Below, one piece after another: positions 44,471 to 53,702 of a DNA stretch of 64,000 nt (positions are counted from its first letter, which is position 1; every line of letters starts with the position of its first letter). The stretch is from Thermoplasmata archaeon (GTDB lineage Archaea; Thermoplasmatota; Thermoplasmata; Thermoplasmatales; Thermoplasmataceae). The notes below the pieces were generated by a model. The model was not told where the DNA came from. It did no database searches and saw nothing but the letters and a program-made list of their open reading frames with translations. Where the stretch lies: contig JAKAAY010000003.1 in assembly GCA_021802055.1 (NCBI GenBank), positions 1 to 64,000 of the forward strand, given 5' to 3'. The position numbers and the translations under genes are program-made.

Positions 44471-46163
44471 ACCTCACGGCACAAAGATCATTGCGACTAT
44501 AGGTCCTTCCTCGGACAGCAGGGAGAAGATTGATCTCATTCGCCAACGGGGTGCCACCTCCCTCAGGATCAATACGGCGCACATTGAACCAGGTTACATC
44601 TCTAAAATCGCCGGCACTGTCAACAGGATAAATAATCAGAGAGGGAGCTTTCTATCCATCCTGGTTGACTTGAAGGGCCCGGAACTGAGGACGGGAGACT
44701 TTCCAGGGAACGGTCTGGAGATCAATCGCGGGAGGACTTATGTTCTGGGAGGTCAGAGCCACGACTGTGACATATCGGTGAACCATCCCGAGATCATAGG
44801 AAAACTCCACAAAGGGAACAGACTTTTGCTGAGCGACGGCAGGGTATCACTGAAGGTGAAGGAAGCGGGTGGAAACACTGCAAAAGCCGAAGCCATGGAT
44901 AACGGTAGCCTCAGAAACAGGAGCAGGATCAACATCCCAGGCCTTGAACTCGACCTTGGGGTCATCACCAATAGGGACCGAAAATACATCTCTGAGTCCG
45001 TCGATTCAGGCGTGGATTTTTTCGCTCTCTCATTTGTGCAGAACCAATCCAACGTAACGGCACTGCGCGAGGTTCTTGATGAGGCTGGGAGTGACGGACA
45101 GATAGTATCGAAAATAGAAACCAAGACCGGGCTTTCCAATATCTCTTCCATCGCAAAGGTATCCGACTGGATAATGGTCGCCAGGGGCGATCTTGGTGTG
45201 GAACTGAAGCTGCACGAGGTTGCCCTTGCTCAGAAGCACATCATAAGAGAGGCCCACAGGTACGGGGTCCCTACCATTGTCGCAACGCAGATGCTCGAGT
45301 CGATGGTGCAGAACCCCGTACCCACAAGGGCAGAAGTTTCAGACGTAACAAACGCAATAATAGATAATGCCGATGCATTGATGCTCTCTGAAGAGACGGC
45401 AATAGGGAGATACCCCGAAGAAGCGGTCTCTTCACTGAGGGATATCTCAGGTTACGTGGAGGAGCATGTGGGTAATTTTGCCGAACCGGAAGGATTCCAG
45501 GGGAATCAGGTAGCATATTCAATAGCGAAAGCGTCCAAGGTGGTTGCAAGCAGCATAGATGCAGATGGAATAGTCTGCTTTACACTGACCGGTTCTACGG
45601 CAAGGATGATCTCTGCAGTCAGGCCTGGTACCTCAATATATGCGGCAGTCACAAACGAGAGGCTGGCAAGGAGACTGAGCCTGCTCAGGAATGTGACTGC
45701 GTTCATGGTGCCAGCGGAATTTGGTGAACTCAGAACACTCGGTGAAGCGATCGACTATTTTCATGAAGAGGGTATTTTCAGGTTCGGGCAACGCCTTGTG
45801 GTAACCTCAGGCTCGCCATATTTCCTGTTTGGGGGGACAAACGATCTCAGGGCAGTGGTCGTGGGAAACTTTGTAGGGCGTGGTTACGCCTTCGGCAGGA
45901 AAGTTCAGGGACCGTGCATGGAGAAGGATGGGGACATAGTCATCACCGGGCCTCAGGAAGAGACCGGCAGGAAAAATGGCATAAGGGCCATTATAACAAG
46001 GAACCGATTGGAATACGACATTATCGAACGCCTGGCCGGGGAAAGGACCACGGTAGTTCACAGAACAAGATTCTTCAGGACTCCACAAAACGGTGAGACC
46101 CTTCTCATTGATCCTGGCACAGGCGTTATCGTATCAAGTTCGGTCAAGAAAGTCTCAAAATAG
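44445..46163 (+). CDS. pyk: pyruvate kinase with a C-terminal extension
   Basis: The 572-residue enzyme has the canonical N-terminus (TKIIATIGPSSDSREKI), a catalytic TIM barrel (VARGDLGVELKLHEVALAQK; ATQMLESMVQNPVPTRAEVS) and the usual C domain. About 100 further residues (from about 470) look like a PEP-utilising-enzyme mobile domain (GDIVITGPQ, GIRAIITRN, LLIDPGTGVIVSS) but lack the phospho-histidine motif. Bacilli carry a similar tail. The start overlaps the glycerate kinase stop by 26 bases; an in-frame TTG at 44463, after GGAGGG, is an alternative. It completes the lower pathway from PEP to pyruvate. Confidence 0.9.
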   Translation: MAEGIGLIKPHGTKIIATIGPSSDSREKIDLIRQRGATSLRINTAHIEPGYISKIAGTVNRINNQRGSFLSILVDLKGPELRTGDFPGNGLEINRGRTYVLGGQSHDCDISVNHPEIIGKLHKGNRLLLSDGRVSLKVKEAGGNTAKAEAMDNGSLRNRSRINIPGLELDLGVITNRDRKYISESVDSGVDFFALSFVQNQSNVTALREVLDEAGSDGQIVSKIETKTGLSNISSIAKVSDWIMVARGDLGVELKLHEVALAQKHIIREAHRYGVPTIVATQMLESMVQNPVPTRAEVSDVTNAIIDNADALMLSEETAIGRYPEEAVSSLRDISGYVEEHVGNFAEPEGFQGNQVAYSIAKASKVVASSIDADGIVCFTLTGSTARMISAVRPGTSIYAAVTNERLARRLSLLRNVTAFMVPAEFGELRTLGEAIDYFHEEGIFRFGQRLVVTSGSPYFLFGGTNDLRAVVVGNFVGRGYAFGRKVQGPCMEKDGDIVITGPQEETGRKNGIRAIITRNRLEYDIIERLAGERTTVVHRTRFFRTPQNGETLLIDPGTGVIVSSSVKKVSK

Positions 46164-46251
46164 AGTAAGGTTCATGTGACCTATTGTCAGTAGGAGCCTT
46201 TACTCTGATTCCGCAAAAGGATCTGCCCGGAACCCGTTGACCCAGAACCAT

Positions 46252-46848
46252 TCACATCTCTTTCTCGAAGTCGAGGATCGTGGCAAATACCACGGCGTGA
46301 AGATTATGCTGACCACTGTGCACCTCAAGATTCCAGGTATCTCTTATGGCCGCGATCTTGTGTCTGACGCTAGCAACTTCGGCTCCCGTCGGATCAATCA
46401 TCCTGTATTTACGCCTGATAACGTTGCCCTGTGTGGAAAGCTCCACCTGGTTCGAAGCTGGGTTGACCCACTGTGCCTTCATCCCACCCACCAAAAAACT
46501 GCGCTTTAACTGGATCAGGCCAACCATTTGCTGCTGCTCAGGTTCAACGACATTGAAATTAGAGCTCCAGGTACCATTCCCTTTCACTATTTTTAGTGCC
46601 TCCTGATCATCAGCATCATGAACTGTGTATGTGTAATTCATCCCTCTGGCCATCCATTTGCCCATATAATCTGAGACTAATTTGCCAGCGATATTGGATC
46701 CTGCCTTGAGCCTGACAAAACAGAGCACATTGCCCTCCTTATCTGACACTGTATAGTTCTTGCCAAGCGACATTATTTTCTTTTTCATCAGGAGTTCAGT
46801 CTTACCATTAAGGGCAGCCATGACTCTGTCCAGAGCCTGATTCGACAT
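46252..46848 (-). CDS. LURP-one/scramblase-like (Tubby C-terminal fold) protein
   Basis: A 198-residue protein with the repeated beta-strand layout of LURP-one/scramblase-like domains, for example LMKKKIMSLGKNYTVSDKEG and IRRKYRMIDPTGAEVASVRHK. Members are soluble or membrane-associated beta-barrels with no established enzymatic role. ATG 46848 is preferred to the upstream frame start at 46917 because TTTTAAA lies about 25 bases before it. It is convergent with pyruvate kinase. Confidence 0.6.
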   Translation of the reverse strand: MSNQALDRVMAALNGKTELLMKKKIMSLGKNYTVSDKEGNVLCFVRLKAGSNIAGKLVSDYMGKWMARGMNYTYTVHDADDQEALKIVKGNGTWSSNFNVVEPEQQQMVGLIQLKRSFLVGGMKAQWVNPASNQVELSTQGNVIRRKYRMIDPTGAEVASVRHKIAAIRDTWNLEVHSGQHNLHAVVFATILDFEKEM

Positions 46849-47124
46849 GCATGTGCTAAGGCGTCCGGTTTTAAAATACTTCTTATACCCAAGATATAAC
46901 ACTATGCCTGATGGCAATCACTGGTCAGATTTTTAAGCCCTCAGGATTCCAGTCAAAAAAGAGAATCCATGATTGCGCACAGTGGAACCCTCATGTAAAT
47001 GCCATACTTTGCAGATCAAAAAGCAGCTGAACGCTCAACAGAAGCGGTCGTAAAGACCATGTTCCCCGAACATGGCCATGGAATAGTTAAATAGGCAAGG
47101 GCAGAATTTGGTATCAAATTACCG

Positions 47125-48120
47125 ATGTGGAACATTACTTCCTTTGCACCGCTCAGGGTGAGTTTTGCCGGAGGCGGTACCGACATTCCGCCATTTGTTG
47201 ATAAGGTAGGCGGTGCCGTGATAAACACCACCATAGACAGGAGGGTGACCGTCAGGTATGCGTTTGACTCCAATCCACTGGAGTTGTCCACCAGGGATTT
47301 GGTCAAGAGCTTTATGCTGACTTCCAGACACAGGAAGGAAAACTCATTTGTTGAGCGGCTAACTGGGCTCTTTAAAGACAAAGGAATAGACAGAGGCAGG
47401 GTGGCGATCAACAGTGATGTCCCTCCAGGCTCAGGTCTAGGCTCCTCAAGTGCACTGGTGGTTGCCATGACAAGACTGCTCAGTGAGGCGAGCGGATTTA
47501 CAATCACGGACAGCGAAGCTGGAAGGATTGCATACGAGACAGAAAGGGACAGGCTCAACATTCTTCTGGGAAAGCAGGATCCATATGCAATTGCCATCGG
47601 CGGTTTCAAATTCATGGAATTTGACACCAGCGGATCCATAAGGTATGAATTTCTCAAGGACGGCAGGATAGCAGATCACATTGCCGAAAACTCCCTCCTT
47701 CTCTACACTGGAGGTACCAGGGAAAGTTCCAGGGTGCTCGAGGAACAGGTCAGGAAATCAAGGGCGGGAGACAGCAAAATAATGTCGAAAATGGAATCCT
47801 TGAAGCGACTGAGTATGGAGATGTGGGACAGCCTTAAGCAGGGCAGTATCGACAGCTTCTACGCTGGTATCAACAGAGGATGGGAAATCAAAAAGACACT
47901 GGGATCGCGAGTTTCCAATCCAGCAGTGGATGACATCATTTCTTATGCCCTTAAAAACGGGGCATGTGCGGCAAAACTTCTTGGGGGTGGAAGCAAGGGA
48001 TTTATCCTGATGATTTCTGAGGATGGAAAACTACCACAACTTCAGCGTTCAATGTCCAGGTTTTCAGATTTTATAATACGGGTATCCTTCGGTGATACGT
48101 GCACCATATACAGAAAATAA
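47125..48120 (+). CDS. GHMP-family sugar kinase (heptose-7-phosphate kinase type)
   Basis: The 331-residue protein has an opening characteristic of D,D-heptose 7-phosphate/fucokinase-like GHMP kinases (APLRVSFAGGGTDIPPFVD), the GHMP ATP loop PPGSGLGSSSALVVAM near residue 94, and a C-terminal GHMP motif AKLLGGGSKGFI near 285. It probably phosphorylates a sugar or sugar phosphate used for cell-surface glycans (inference). TATA-like TTAAATAG lies about 36 bases upstream. It is convergent with the pyrophosphatase gene. Confidence 0.82.
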   Translation: MWNITSFAPLRVSFAGGGTDIPPFVDKVGGAVINTTIDRRVTVRYAFDSNPLELSTRDLVKSFMLTSRHRKENSFVERLTGLFKDKGIDRGRVAINSDVPPGSGLGSSSALVVAMTRLLSEASGFTITDSEAGRIAYETERDRLNILLGKQDPYAIAIGGFKFMEFDTSGSIRYEFLKDGRIADHIAENSLLLYTGGTRESSRVLEEQVRKSRAGDSKIMSKMESLKRLSMEMWDSLKQGSIDSFYAGINRGWEIKKTLGSRVSNPAVDDIISYALKNGACAAKLLGGGSKGFILMISEDGKLPQLQRSMSRFSDFIIRVSFGDTCTIYRK

Positions 48121-48143
48121 GGAAAAAATAGTTTTTGGTCTCC

Positions 48144-50231
48144 TCAGAGGTAATAAATCAATGAGGAAACCACGTAGTGGTTCAGCATAAGGGTAACGAA
48201 CAGTATGGAAATAGTGTTCACCACCTTGACCAGTGGGTTGATTGCAGGTCCTGCAGTATCTTTTGTTGCATCTCCCACGGTGTCACCCACTACCGCTGCC
48301 TTGTGTGGCTCAGATCCCTTCCCACCGTAGTTGCCCTGTTCAATGTACTTCTTTGCATTGTCCCAGGCGCCTCCTCCCACGGTCATCAGTATTGCAAGTG
48401 GGAATCCTCCAAGTATGACTCCCAGCAGAAGACCGGCAACTGCCAGCGGGCCCAGGATAAAGCCGACCAGTATAGGTGTGAGGATGCCGATCAAGGCAGG
48501 AACTGCAAGCTGGTGAAGCGCCTCTCTCGTGACTATATCCACAGCCTTGCCGTAGTCAGGTTTTGAGGTACCCTCAAGTATCCCCTTGTTCTTCGAGAAC
48601 TGGGACCTAACCTCCTCCACGATGGCATAAGCCGCGACCCCCACAGCGTTCATGAGATAAGAGGTGAAGAAGAATGGTAGTACCGCACCTATGATGAGCC
48701 CCGACAGAACCAACGGGTTGTCAATCTCAATGGCAGGAAAGGCAGACGCTATATCCGTCTTGAAAGCCGCAAACAATGTCAGGGCAGCAAGCAGCGCGCT
48801 CCCTATGGCATATCCCTTTGTTACTGCCTTTGTGGTGTTTCCGACAGCATCCAGCGGATCTGTCACCTCATTCCTAGTCTTCTCATCAAATCCGGACATT
48901 TCTGCTATACCGCCTGCATTGTCGGTAATGGGTCCGTATGAGTCTATTGAAATGATTATCCCGGTTCCAGAAAGCAGAGATGCAGCGGCAACTGAAACTC
49001 CATAAAGCCCGTAGGCAGATCCCACAAGGTAGGAAGTTAGGCCATAGGCTATCACAATGCCTGCCACTATCACCAGTGCTGGTATGATAACGGCCTGGAG
49101 ACCATATCCAAGGCCGGTTATGATGTTCGTGCCTGTTCCCGTTGTTGATGCCTTTGCAATCTTGGCGACCGGGGAGAATCTCTCAGAGGTGTAGTATTCA
49201 GTCACGTAGACCATTACCAGCATGATGAGGGTTCCGACAACAGTGTCAAGGAATATTGCAGCGTTGCCATTCATCATCAGGTAATTTGCAATATAGAACC
49301 CGATCTCAGACAACAACACTGTGACAATGAGCCCCTTATAGAGGGCAGTCATTATGCGCTGTTTTTCGCCTTTCTTTACAAAGAACGTGCCGGCTATGGT
49401 GGACAGGATTGCAATACCTCCCAGAACCAGCGGGAATAGAACTCCGGCAGTGCCAACATCAACGCCATTGCCGATGCCACCAACAAGGTATGCAAGAAGC
49501 ATAGAAGCTAGTGCGGTGACAGCATAGGTCTCAAAAAGATCGGCACCCATTCCTGCGCAGTCGCCCACGTTATCTCCCACATTGTCCGCAATTGTTGCTG
49601 GGTTTCTGGGGTCGTCTTCAGGGATTCCCGCCTCAATCTTGCCCACGAGGTCCGCACCAACGTCCGCTCCCTTGGTGTATATGCCTCCGCCCACCCTGGC
49701 GAAGAGGCTAACAAGAGATGCGCCGAAAATGTAACCAACCATTGCAGATGGGTCCTTGAAAAGAATGTAGAACACAATCAGGCCCAAGAGAGCCAGTGAG
49801 ATAACGCTGAGTCCCGTCACGCTTCCGCCCCTGAATGCCAGCTTGAGGGCAGGATTAAGCCCCTTCTTTGCCATTATTGCAGTTCTGACATTGGCCCTTA
49901 TTGAGATATTCATTCCTATAAGACCAGCAACCGCAGATCCTATGGAGCCGACTAGAAATCCTACGGCCAGTTCCCATGCGTCAGGGTTTCCGCCTGCGTA
50001 GAAAGCAACAAAAATCACGATGGCCAGAACTATGGCGAATGAGAAGACTGCCGTGTACTGCCTTTTCATGAAGGCATTTGAACCATCTTTTATGTAGTTT
50101 GAAATCTCGAGCGGCAGTTGCTCATCGACTTTTATCTTCAGGAGCAGATAACTCTGTAATCCTGCGTACAGAAGGCCGATAAGTGCTGCAACGAGCACGA
50201 AGATTTCCCAGCCGAATATGGTACCGTACAT
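48144..50231 (-). CDS. hppA: proton-translocating membrane pyrophosphatase (K+-independent type)
   Basis: A 695-residue, 15-16 helix membrane enzyme that couples PPi hydrolysis to H+ export, or PPi synthesis in reverse. Catalytic loops are clear: DVGADLVGKIEAGIPEDDPR near residue 187 and IADNVGDNVGDCAGMGADLF near 215, and GDTVGDATKDTAGPAINPLV near the C-terminus. Lysine in the GNTTKAVTKGYAIGSA segment, rather than alanine, is the marker of the K+-independent subfamily. It recycles PPi made by PPDK and biosynthetic reactions. Confidence 0.95.
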   Translation of the reverse strand: MYGTIFGWEIFVLVAALIGLLYAGLQSYLLLKIKVDEQLPLEISNYIKDGSNAFMKRQYTAVFSFAIVLAIVIFVAFYAGGNPDAWELAVGFLVGSIGSAVAGLIGMNISIRANVRTAIMAKKGLNPALKLAFRGGSVTGLSVISLALLGLIVFYILFKDPSAMVGYIFGASLVSLFARVGGGIYTKGADVGADLVGKIEAGIPEDDPRNPATIADNVGDNVGDCAGMGADLFETYAVTALASMLLAYLVGGIGNGVDVGTAGVLFPLVLGGIAILSTIAGTFFVKKGEKQRIMTALYKGLIVTVLLSEIGFYIANYLMMNGNAAIFLDTVVGTLIMLVMVYVTEYYTSERFSPVAKIAKASTTGTGTNIITGLGYGLQAVIIPALVIVAGIVIAYGLTSYLVGSAYGLYGVSVAAASLLSGTGIIISIDSYGPITDNAGGIAEMSGFDEKTRNEVTDPLDAVGNTTKAVTKGYAIGSALLAALTLFAAFKTDIASAFPAIEIDNPLVLSGLIIGAVLPFFFTSYLMNAVGVAAYAIVEEVRSQFSKNKGILEGTSKPDYGKAVDIVTREALHQLAVPALIGILTPILVGFILGPLAVAGLLLGVILGGFPLAILMTVGGGAWDNAKKYIEQGNYGGKGSEPHKAAVVGDTVGDATKDTAGPAINPLVKVVNTISILFVTLMLNHYVVSSLIYYL

Positions 50232-50315
50232 GTTGGCAGGGGATGATTATATAGTATTAATTTTTTTATCGGTTTTGCCTATGGAAATCCAAAAAAGGCA
50301 GGCTTCCGCAAAAAA

Positions 50316-50603
50316 TCAGATTAGATGAAGTATGCTGGACACGGTATCTCCTTCCTTTATTCCTGAGGAACGCGCCCTTGAGGTCAACTGGGCTACCTTG
50401 GCATCCAGCAGAGACTTCAGGTCGTTTACTCCAGTCACCCTTACAGCAAGGTCTCCAAGCTTTTCAGCAGTCTCAATATTCAGGTAACCACACATGACAA
50501 AACCCACTTTTCCGCGTATCATCACCAGCGGGGCTTTCTCAAAAGGAATCCTGATGAATTCAAAGGATTTCCCGTCTCTCTCGAAACTCTGGAATTCCAT
50601 CAT
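50316..50603 (-). CDS. DUF1805 (YunC-like) protein
   Basis: A 95-residue protein with the family core APLVMIRGKVGFVMCGYLNI, LGDLAVRVTGVND and a short tail. YunC-like proteins form small alpha/beta homo-oligomers of unknown function and are conserved in methanogens and Thermoplasmatales. It lies between the pyrophosphatase and the PorGDAB operon on the same strand but with gaps on both sides, so its transcription unit is not clear. Confidence 0.75.
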   Translation of the reverse strand: MMEFQSFERDGKSFEFIRIPFEKAPLVMIRGKVGFVMCGYLNIETAEKLGDLAVRVTGVNDLKSLLDAKVAQLTSRARSSGIKEGDTVSSILHLI

Positions 50604-50663
50604 GACCTGTCAGCATATCTCGGTTAAAAAAGGAAACGGCACCTTAGTAGGTAATACCTCAGG

Positions 50664-51557
50664 CTAGGCACCAGAGGTCTCACGTTCCCTGTCGAGAAGA
50701 TTCTTCATACGCTGGTCCACAGCCGACTGGAGGTTACTGACGTCCTCCTCATCCAGATGCATGAACCGGTCCTGCACTGAAACGTAGTCCCTTATGCTTA
50801 TTGTTTTTGAGGGCTTTGTAACCCTCAGCTTGCCGTTTGAGTATTCATAGAGTGGAAACATCCCAGACTGCACTGCCATCCTTGAGATCTCTATGGTTTT
50901 CTCCGTGGGGAAATACCAACCAGTTGGGCAGGGGCTAAGAATCTGAATGAATTTTGGCCCGGCTATTTTCTTTGCATTCACTATTTTCCTTATGAGGTCC
51001 TCAGGGTAAGCTACCGTTGCAGTCGCAACATATGGAACCCCCTGGGCCATCATCAGGTCGGCGACGACTTTTTTCTGCTGGTGCTTGAAATTTCTTTCTG
51101 CCCTCACGGGGGTTGTTGTGGTCTCTGCGCCGTATGGCGTGCTGCCAGATCGCTGTACCCCAGTGTTCATATATCCTTCATTGTCATACATTATGTAAAA
51201 TACATTGTGTCCACGCTCCATTGCGCCGGATAGAGACTGAAGTCCAATGTCAGCTGTACCACCGTCACCTGCAAAGCCTACGACGTTGCAGTCCTCTTTG
51301 CCCAGTATATCCATGGCTACCCGCAGCCCCGTGATTGAAGCACCTGTGGCTGCAAATGGCGTATACACCATCGGTACATTCAGTGTTCTGTTAGGCATGG
51401 CGCCAGGAATCACGGCCCAGCAGGATGCCGGTACAGAGACAACGGTGTCCTTTCCCAGGGCCTTGAGAACATACCTCATAGCCAGGGTAGCGCCGCAACC
51501 GTGACAAGCAGTATGCCCCGGCTCCATGAATTCCTCCCTCGGTATTGAAAATGGCAT
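50664..51557 (-). CDS. porB: 2-oxoacid:ferredoxin oxidoreductase beta subunit (PorB)
   Basis: The 297-residue thiamine diphosphate subunit has [4Fe-4S] and TPP features: GHTACHGCGATLAMR near the start, GFAGDGGTADIGLQSLSGA near residue 93 and IMYDNEGYMNTGVQ near 119. With PorA, PorD and PorG it oxidatively decarboxylates pyruvate (or a similar 2-oxoacid) to acetyl-CoA with reduction of ferredoxin. ATG 51557 is preceded by GGAGGTGA and follows the PorA stop by a single base; an in-frame extension to 51611 lies inside porA. Confidence 0.93.
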   Translation of the reverse strand: MPFSIPREEFMEPGHTACHGCGATLAMRYVLKALGKDTVVSVPASCWAVIPGAMPNRTLNVPMVYTPFAATGASITGLRVAMDILGKEDCNVVGFAGDGGTADIGLQSLSGAMERGHNVFYIMYDNEGYMNTGVQRSGSTPYGAETTTTPVRAERNFKHQQKKVVADLMMAQGVPYVATATVAYPEDLIRKIVNAKKIAGPKFIQILSPCPTGWYFPTEKTIEISRMAVQSGMFPLYEYSNGKLRVTKPSKTISIRDYVSVQDRFMHLDEEDVSNLQSAVDQRMKNLLDRERETSGA

Positions 51558-51558
51558 A

Positions 51559-52707
51559 TCATTCACCTCCTCTGGCATTGATGTAGGTTGACCCGGAGAA
51601 CCCGTCAGCAATCATGCTGTACATCTTGCGAAAGTCCTCAATTCTCACGTCCCTGCCACCAAGTCCGGCGATAAAGCCTGCCACAGGGATATCCGCCTTT
51701 CCATAGAGCGCAGCCCTGACTTCATTTGTCATGGATCCTGCCGTGCCGAACGAAACCGACCTGTCAAGAACCCCCACGCCTTTTAGTCCTGAAACTGCCT
51801 CAATCAGTTCCCTATCAGGAAACGGACGGAAAAATCTTATCCTCAACAGTCCCACCTTCAACCCCTTTTCTCTCAGGTTCTTCACAACGTACTTGCCCGT
51901 TGATGCCAGAGTCCCCGAGGCAATGAGAGCATAGTCTGCATCAGACATCATGTACTCCTCCAAGAGCCCGGAATAGTCCCTCCCAAACGTATCAGCAAAC
52001 TCCCGGGTAACCTTCTTTATTGCCTGTCTGGAATTTTTCATGGATTCCATCATGTCCTTTTTCAGCTCCATGAAGGGGCCATCCGGGGTGGAGTAAGACC
52101 CATATCCCAGCGGATTCCCGGTATCTATCCTGAAAGGTAGATCCAGACGGGGGAGGAAACTGTCCGCCTCTTCCTGCGAAGGCAGTTCCACGGGCTCTGA
52201 TGTATGGGAAAGAATAAACGCATCCTCCATGCTCATCAGTGGAAGCATGACATCTTTTGATTCAGCGATCTTGTAGCCCATTAGGATTGTGTCAAGTGCC
52301 TCTTGGTTCGACTCGCAGTAAACCTGCATCCAGCCCGTATCCCTCTGGTTCATGCTGTCAGTTTGCTCAGACCATATATTCCAAGGTGGGCCGATGGACC
52401 GGTTTACCACGCTCATGACCACGGGAAGCCTCTGACCGGCAGTCCAGTGGAGCATCTCGTGCATGTACAGGAGCCCGTGAGAACTGGTGGCGGTATATGA
52501 CCTCACTCCTGCCAGCTCGCTTGCAAACACTGCACCCATTGCACTGTGCTCACTCTCGACTTCGACGTACCTGGCTCCAATTTCCCGGTTCGCGACCATC
52601 TCTGCCAGTTTTTCCACTATTGTTGTCTGCGGGGTGATGGGGTATGCCGATATGAACCCCACATTGGCCAGCTTTACTCCCATTGCAACTGCTTCATTGC
52701 CAGTCAT
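51559..52707 (-). CDS. porA: 2-oxoacid:ferredoxin oxidoreductase alpha subunit (PorA)
   Basis: The 382-residue subunit carries the conserved start MTGNEAVAMGVKLANVGFIS, substrate-pocket YPITPQTT, EVESEHSAMGAVFASELAGV and TSSHGLLYMHEMLH. The C-terminal LGGRDVRI segment is also typical. These enzymes contact CoA and the 2-oxoacid, and the set of four separate genes (gamma, delta, alpha, beta) is the archaeal POR arrangement. Pyruvate is the most likely substrate given the preceding pyruvate kinase and PPDK, though VOR-type acceptance cannot be ruled out. Confidence 0.93.
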   Translation of the reverse strand: MTGNEAVAMGVKLANVGFISAYPITPQTTIVEKLAEMVANREIGARYVEVESEHSAMGAVFASELAGVRSYTATSSHGLLYMHEMLHWTAGQRLPVVMSVVNRSIGPPWNIWSEQTDSMNQRDTGWMQVYCESNQEALDTILMGYKIAESKDVMLPLMSMEDAFILSHTSEPVELPSQEEADSFLPRLDLPFRIDTGNPLGYGSYSTPDGPFMELKKDMMESMKNSRQAIKKVTREFADTFGRDYSGLLEEYMMSDADYALIASGTLASTGKYVVKNLREKGLKVGLLRIRFFRPFPDRELIEAVSGLKGVGVLDRSVSFGTAGSMTNEVRAALYGKADIPVAGFIAGLGGRDVRIEDFRKMYSMIADGFSGSTYINARGGE

Positions 52708-52738
52708 TATGGCGTTATATTTCTGAACCCTCTGCGTA

Positions 52739-53038
52739 TTAGTTCACCCCCCTCGACTCATATACCATCTCTACACAATCTTCCGGGCACTCGTTTGCAC
52801 ATATGCCGCAACCCTTGCAGTAGTCCAGGTCGATGACAGGGGCTTCGAGTCTGGCAACCCTCTCGTTCGGAGACTTTATGTCTTCAGATTCAGAGACAGT
52901 AATGGCATTATCAGGGCAGAATTTCCAGCATATCATGCATCTTATGCACTTCCCATAATCGATCTCAGGTCTCAGTATGCGCCAGGAATCCGTGTGGTTT
53001 ACCCTGGAACTGACATCTGCAAGGGGAACGCGCATCAT
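52739..53038 (-). CDS. porD: 2-oxoacid:ferredoxin oxidoreductase delta subunit (two [4Fe-4S])
   Basis: The 99-residue ferredoxin-type subunit has two [4Fe-4S] motifs, CIRCMICWKFCPDN and CKGCGICANECPED. It moves electrons from the catalytic subunits to ferredoxin. ATG 53038 overlaps the PorG stop as ATGATG; the longer GTG start at 53047 is possible. It is second in the PorGDAB operon. Confidence 0.93.
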   Translation of the reverse strand: MMRVPLADVSSRVNHTDSWRILRPEIDYGKCIRCMICWKFCPDNAITVSESEDIKSPNERVARLEAPVIDLDYCKGCGICANECPEDCVEMVYESRGVN

Positions 53039-53589
53039 TCCGCCCACCCAATTTTCACAAGGTCATAGGCCTGGTCTGCAGCAGACGCGTTTTCATCCTT
53101 CTTTCTGGGGGATAGTTCTCGGACCGCACTAAGTGCAGCATTTCGGCTTATGATACCAGTTACCTTAGACAAAGCGCCGATCATTGCCGTGTTGATGATT
53201 GGATTTGTCCTGTTTCCCAGCCCGTGGTCTACTGCAATGGCGGTGGCGTCCACGGTGGCCACTCTGAAACTCCTGCTGATTTTCTCAGGATCTGCAGACG
53301 TATTTACGATCAGAAATCCTTCGCTGTCCAGGCCGTTCATGACGTCCGCAGAGTTCATGACATAGGAATCAAGGACGATCACGGCATCTGGGGTGTAAAC
53401 CTGTGTTTTTAAAAGTATTGGATCCGGATCGATTCTCGTGAATGCAGTGACTGGCGCACCTCTTCTCTCAGTGCCGAAGAAAGGGAACGAAACTGCATAT
53501 TTTCCCTCTTTAAACGCCGCCAGGGCCAGAATTTTAGACGCGGTTACTGCCCCCTGACCACCCCGGCCATGGAACCTTATTTCGAACAT
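53035..53589 (-). CDS. porG: 2-oxoacid:ferredoxin oxidoreductase gamma subunit (PorG)
   Basis: The 184-residue subunit begins MFEIRFHGRGGQGAVTASKI, the family signature, followed by VSFPFFGTERRGAPVTAFTR. It is first in the PorGDAB operon. GGTGAG precedes the ATG and a TATA-like AGATATAAA lies about 40 bases upstream, leaving a short leader. Confidence 0.93.
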   Translation of the reverse strand: MFEIRFHGRGGQGAVTASKILALAAFKEGKYAVSFPFFGTERRGAPVTAFTRIDPDPILLKTQVYTPDAVIVLDSYVMNSADVMNGLDSEGFLIVNTSADPEKISRSFRVATVDATAIAVDHGLGNRTNPIINTAMIGALSKVTGIISRNAALSAVRELSPRKKDENASAADQAYDLVKIGWAE

Positions 53590-53666
53590 TTGCTCACCGG
53601 GCTAAAAAGTTGCGCTGGGTTTATATCTCTTTTACCTAACATTCACAGCACGGAATGTGCCCAAAC

Positions 53667-53674
53667 CTTATATA
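53667..53674 (+). promoter_or_regulatory. TATA box of the thermosome gene
   Basis: CTTATATA preceded by CCAAAC (BRE-like) about 32 bases before ATG 53703. The match to the archaeal consensus is strong, as expected for a highly expressed chaperonin. Confidence 0.6.
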
Positions 53675-53702
53675 GAAGTTTATTTTTACTTTGCCGATTG
53701 AT

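Noticed and set aside
47016-47657. 213-codon antisense frame opposite the GHMP kinase
   Set aside because: The plus strand encodes a clear GHMP kinase; the antisense frame has no motif.
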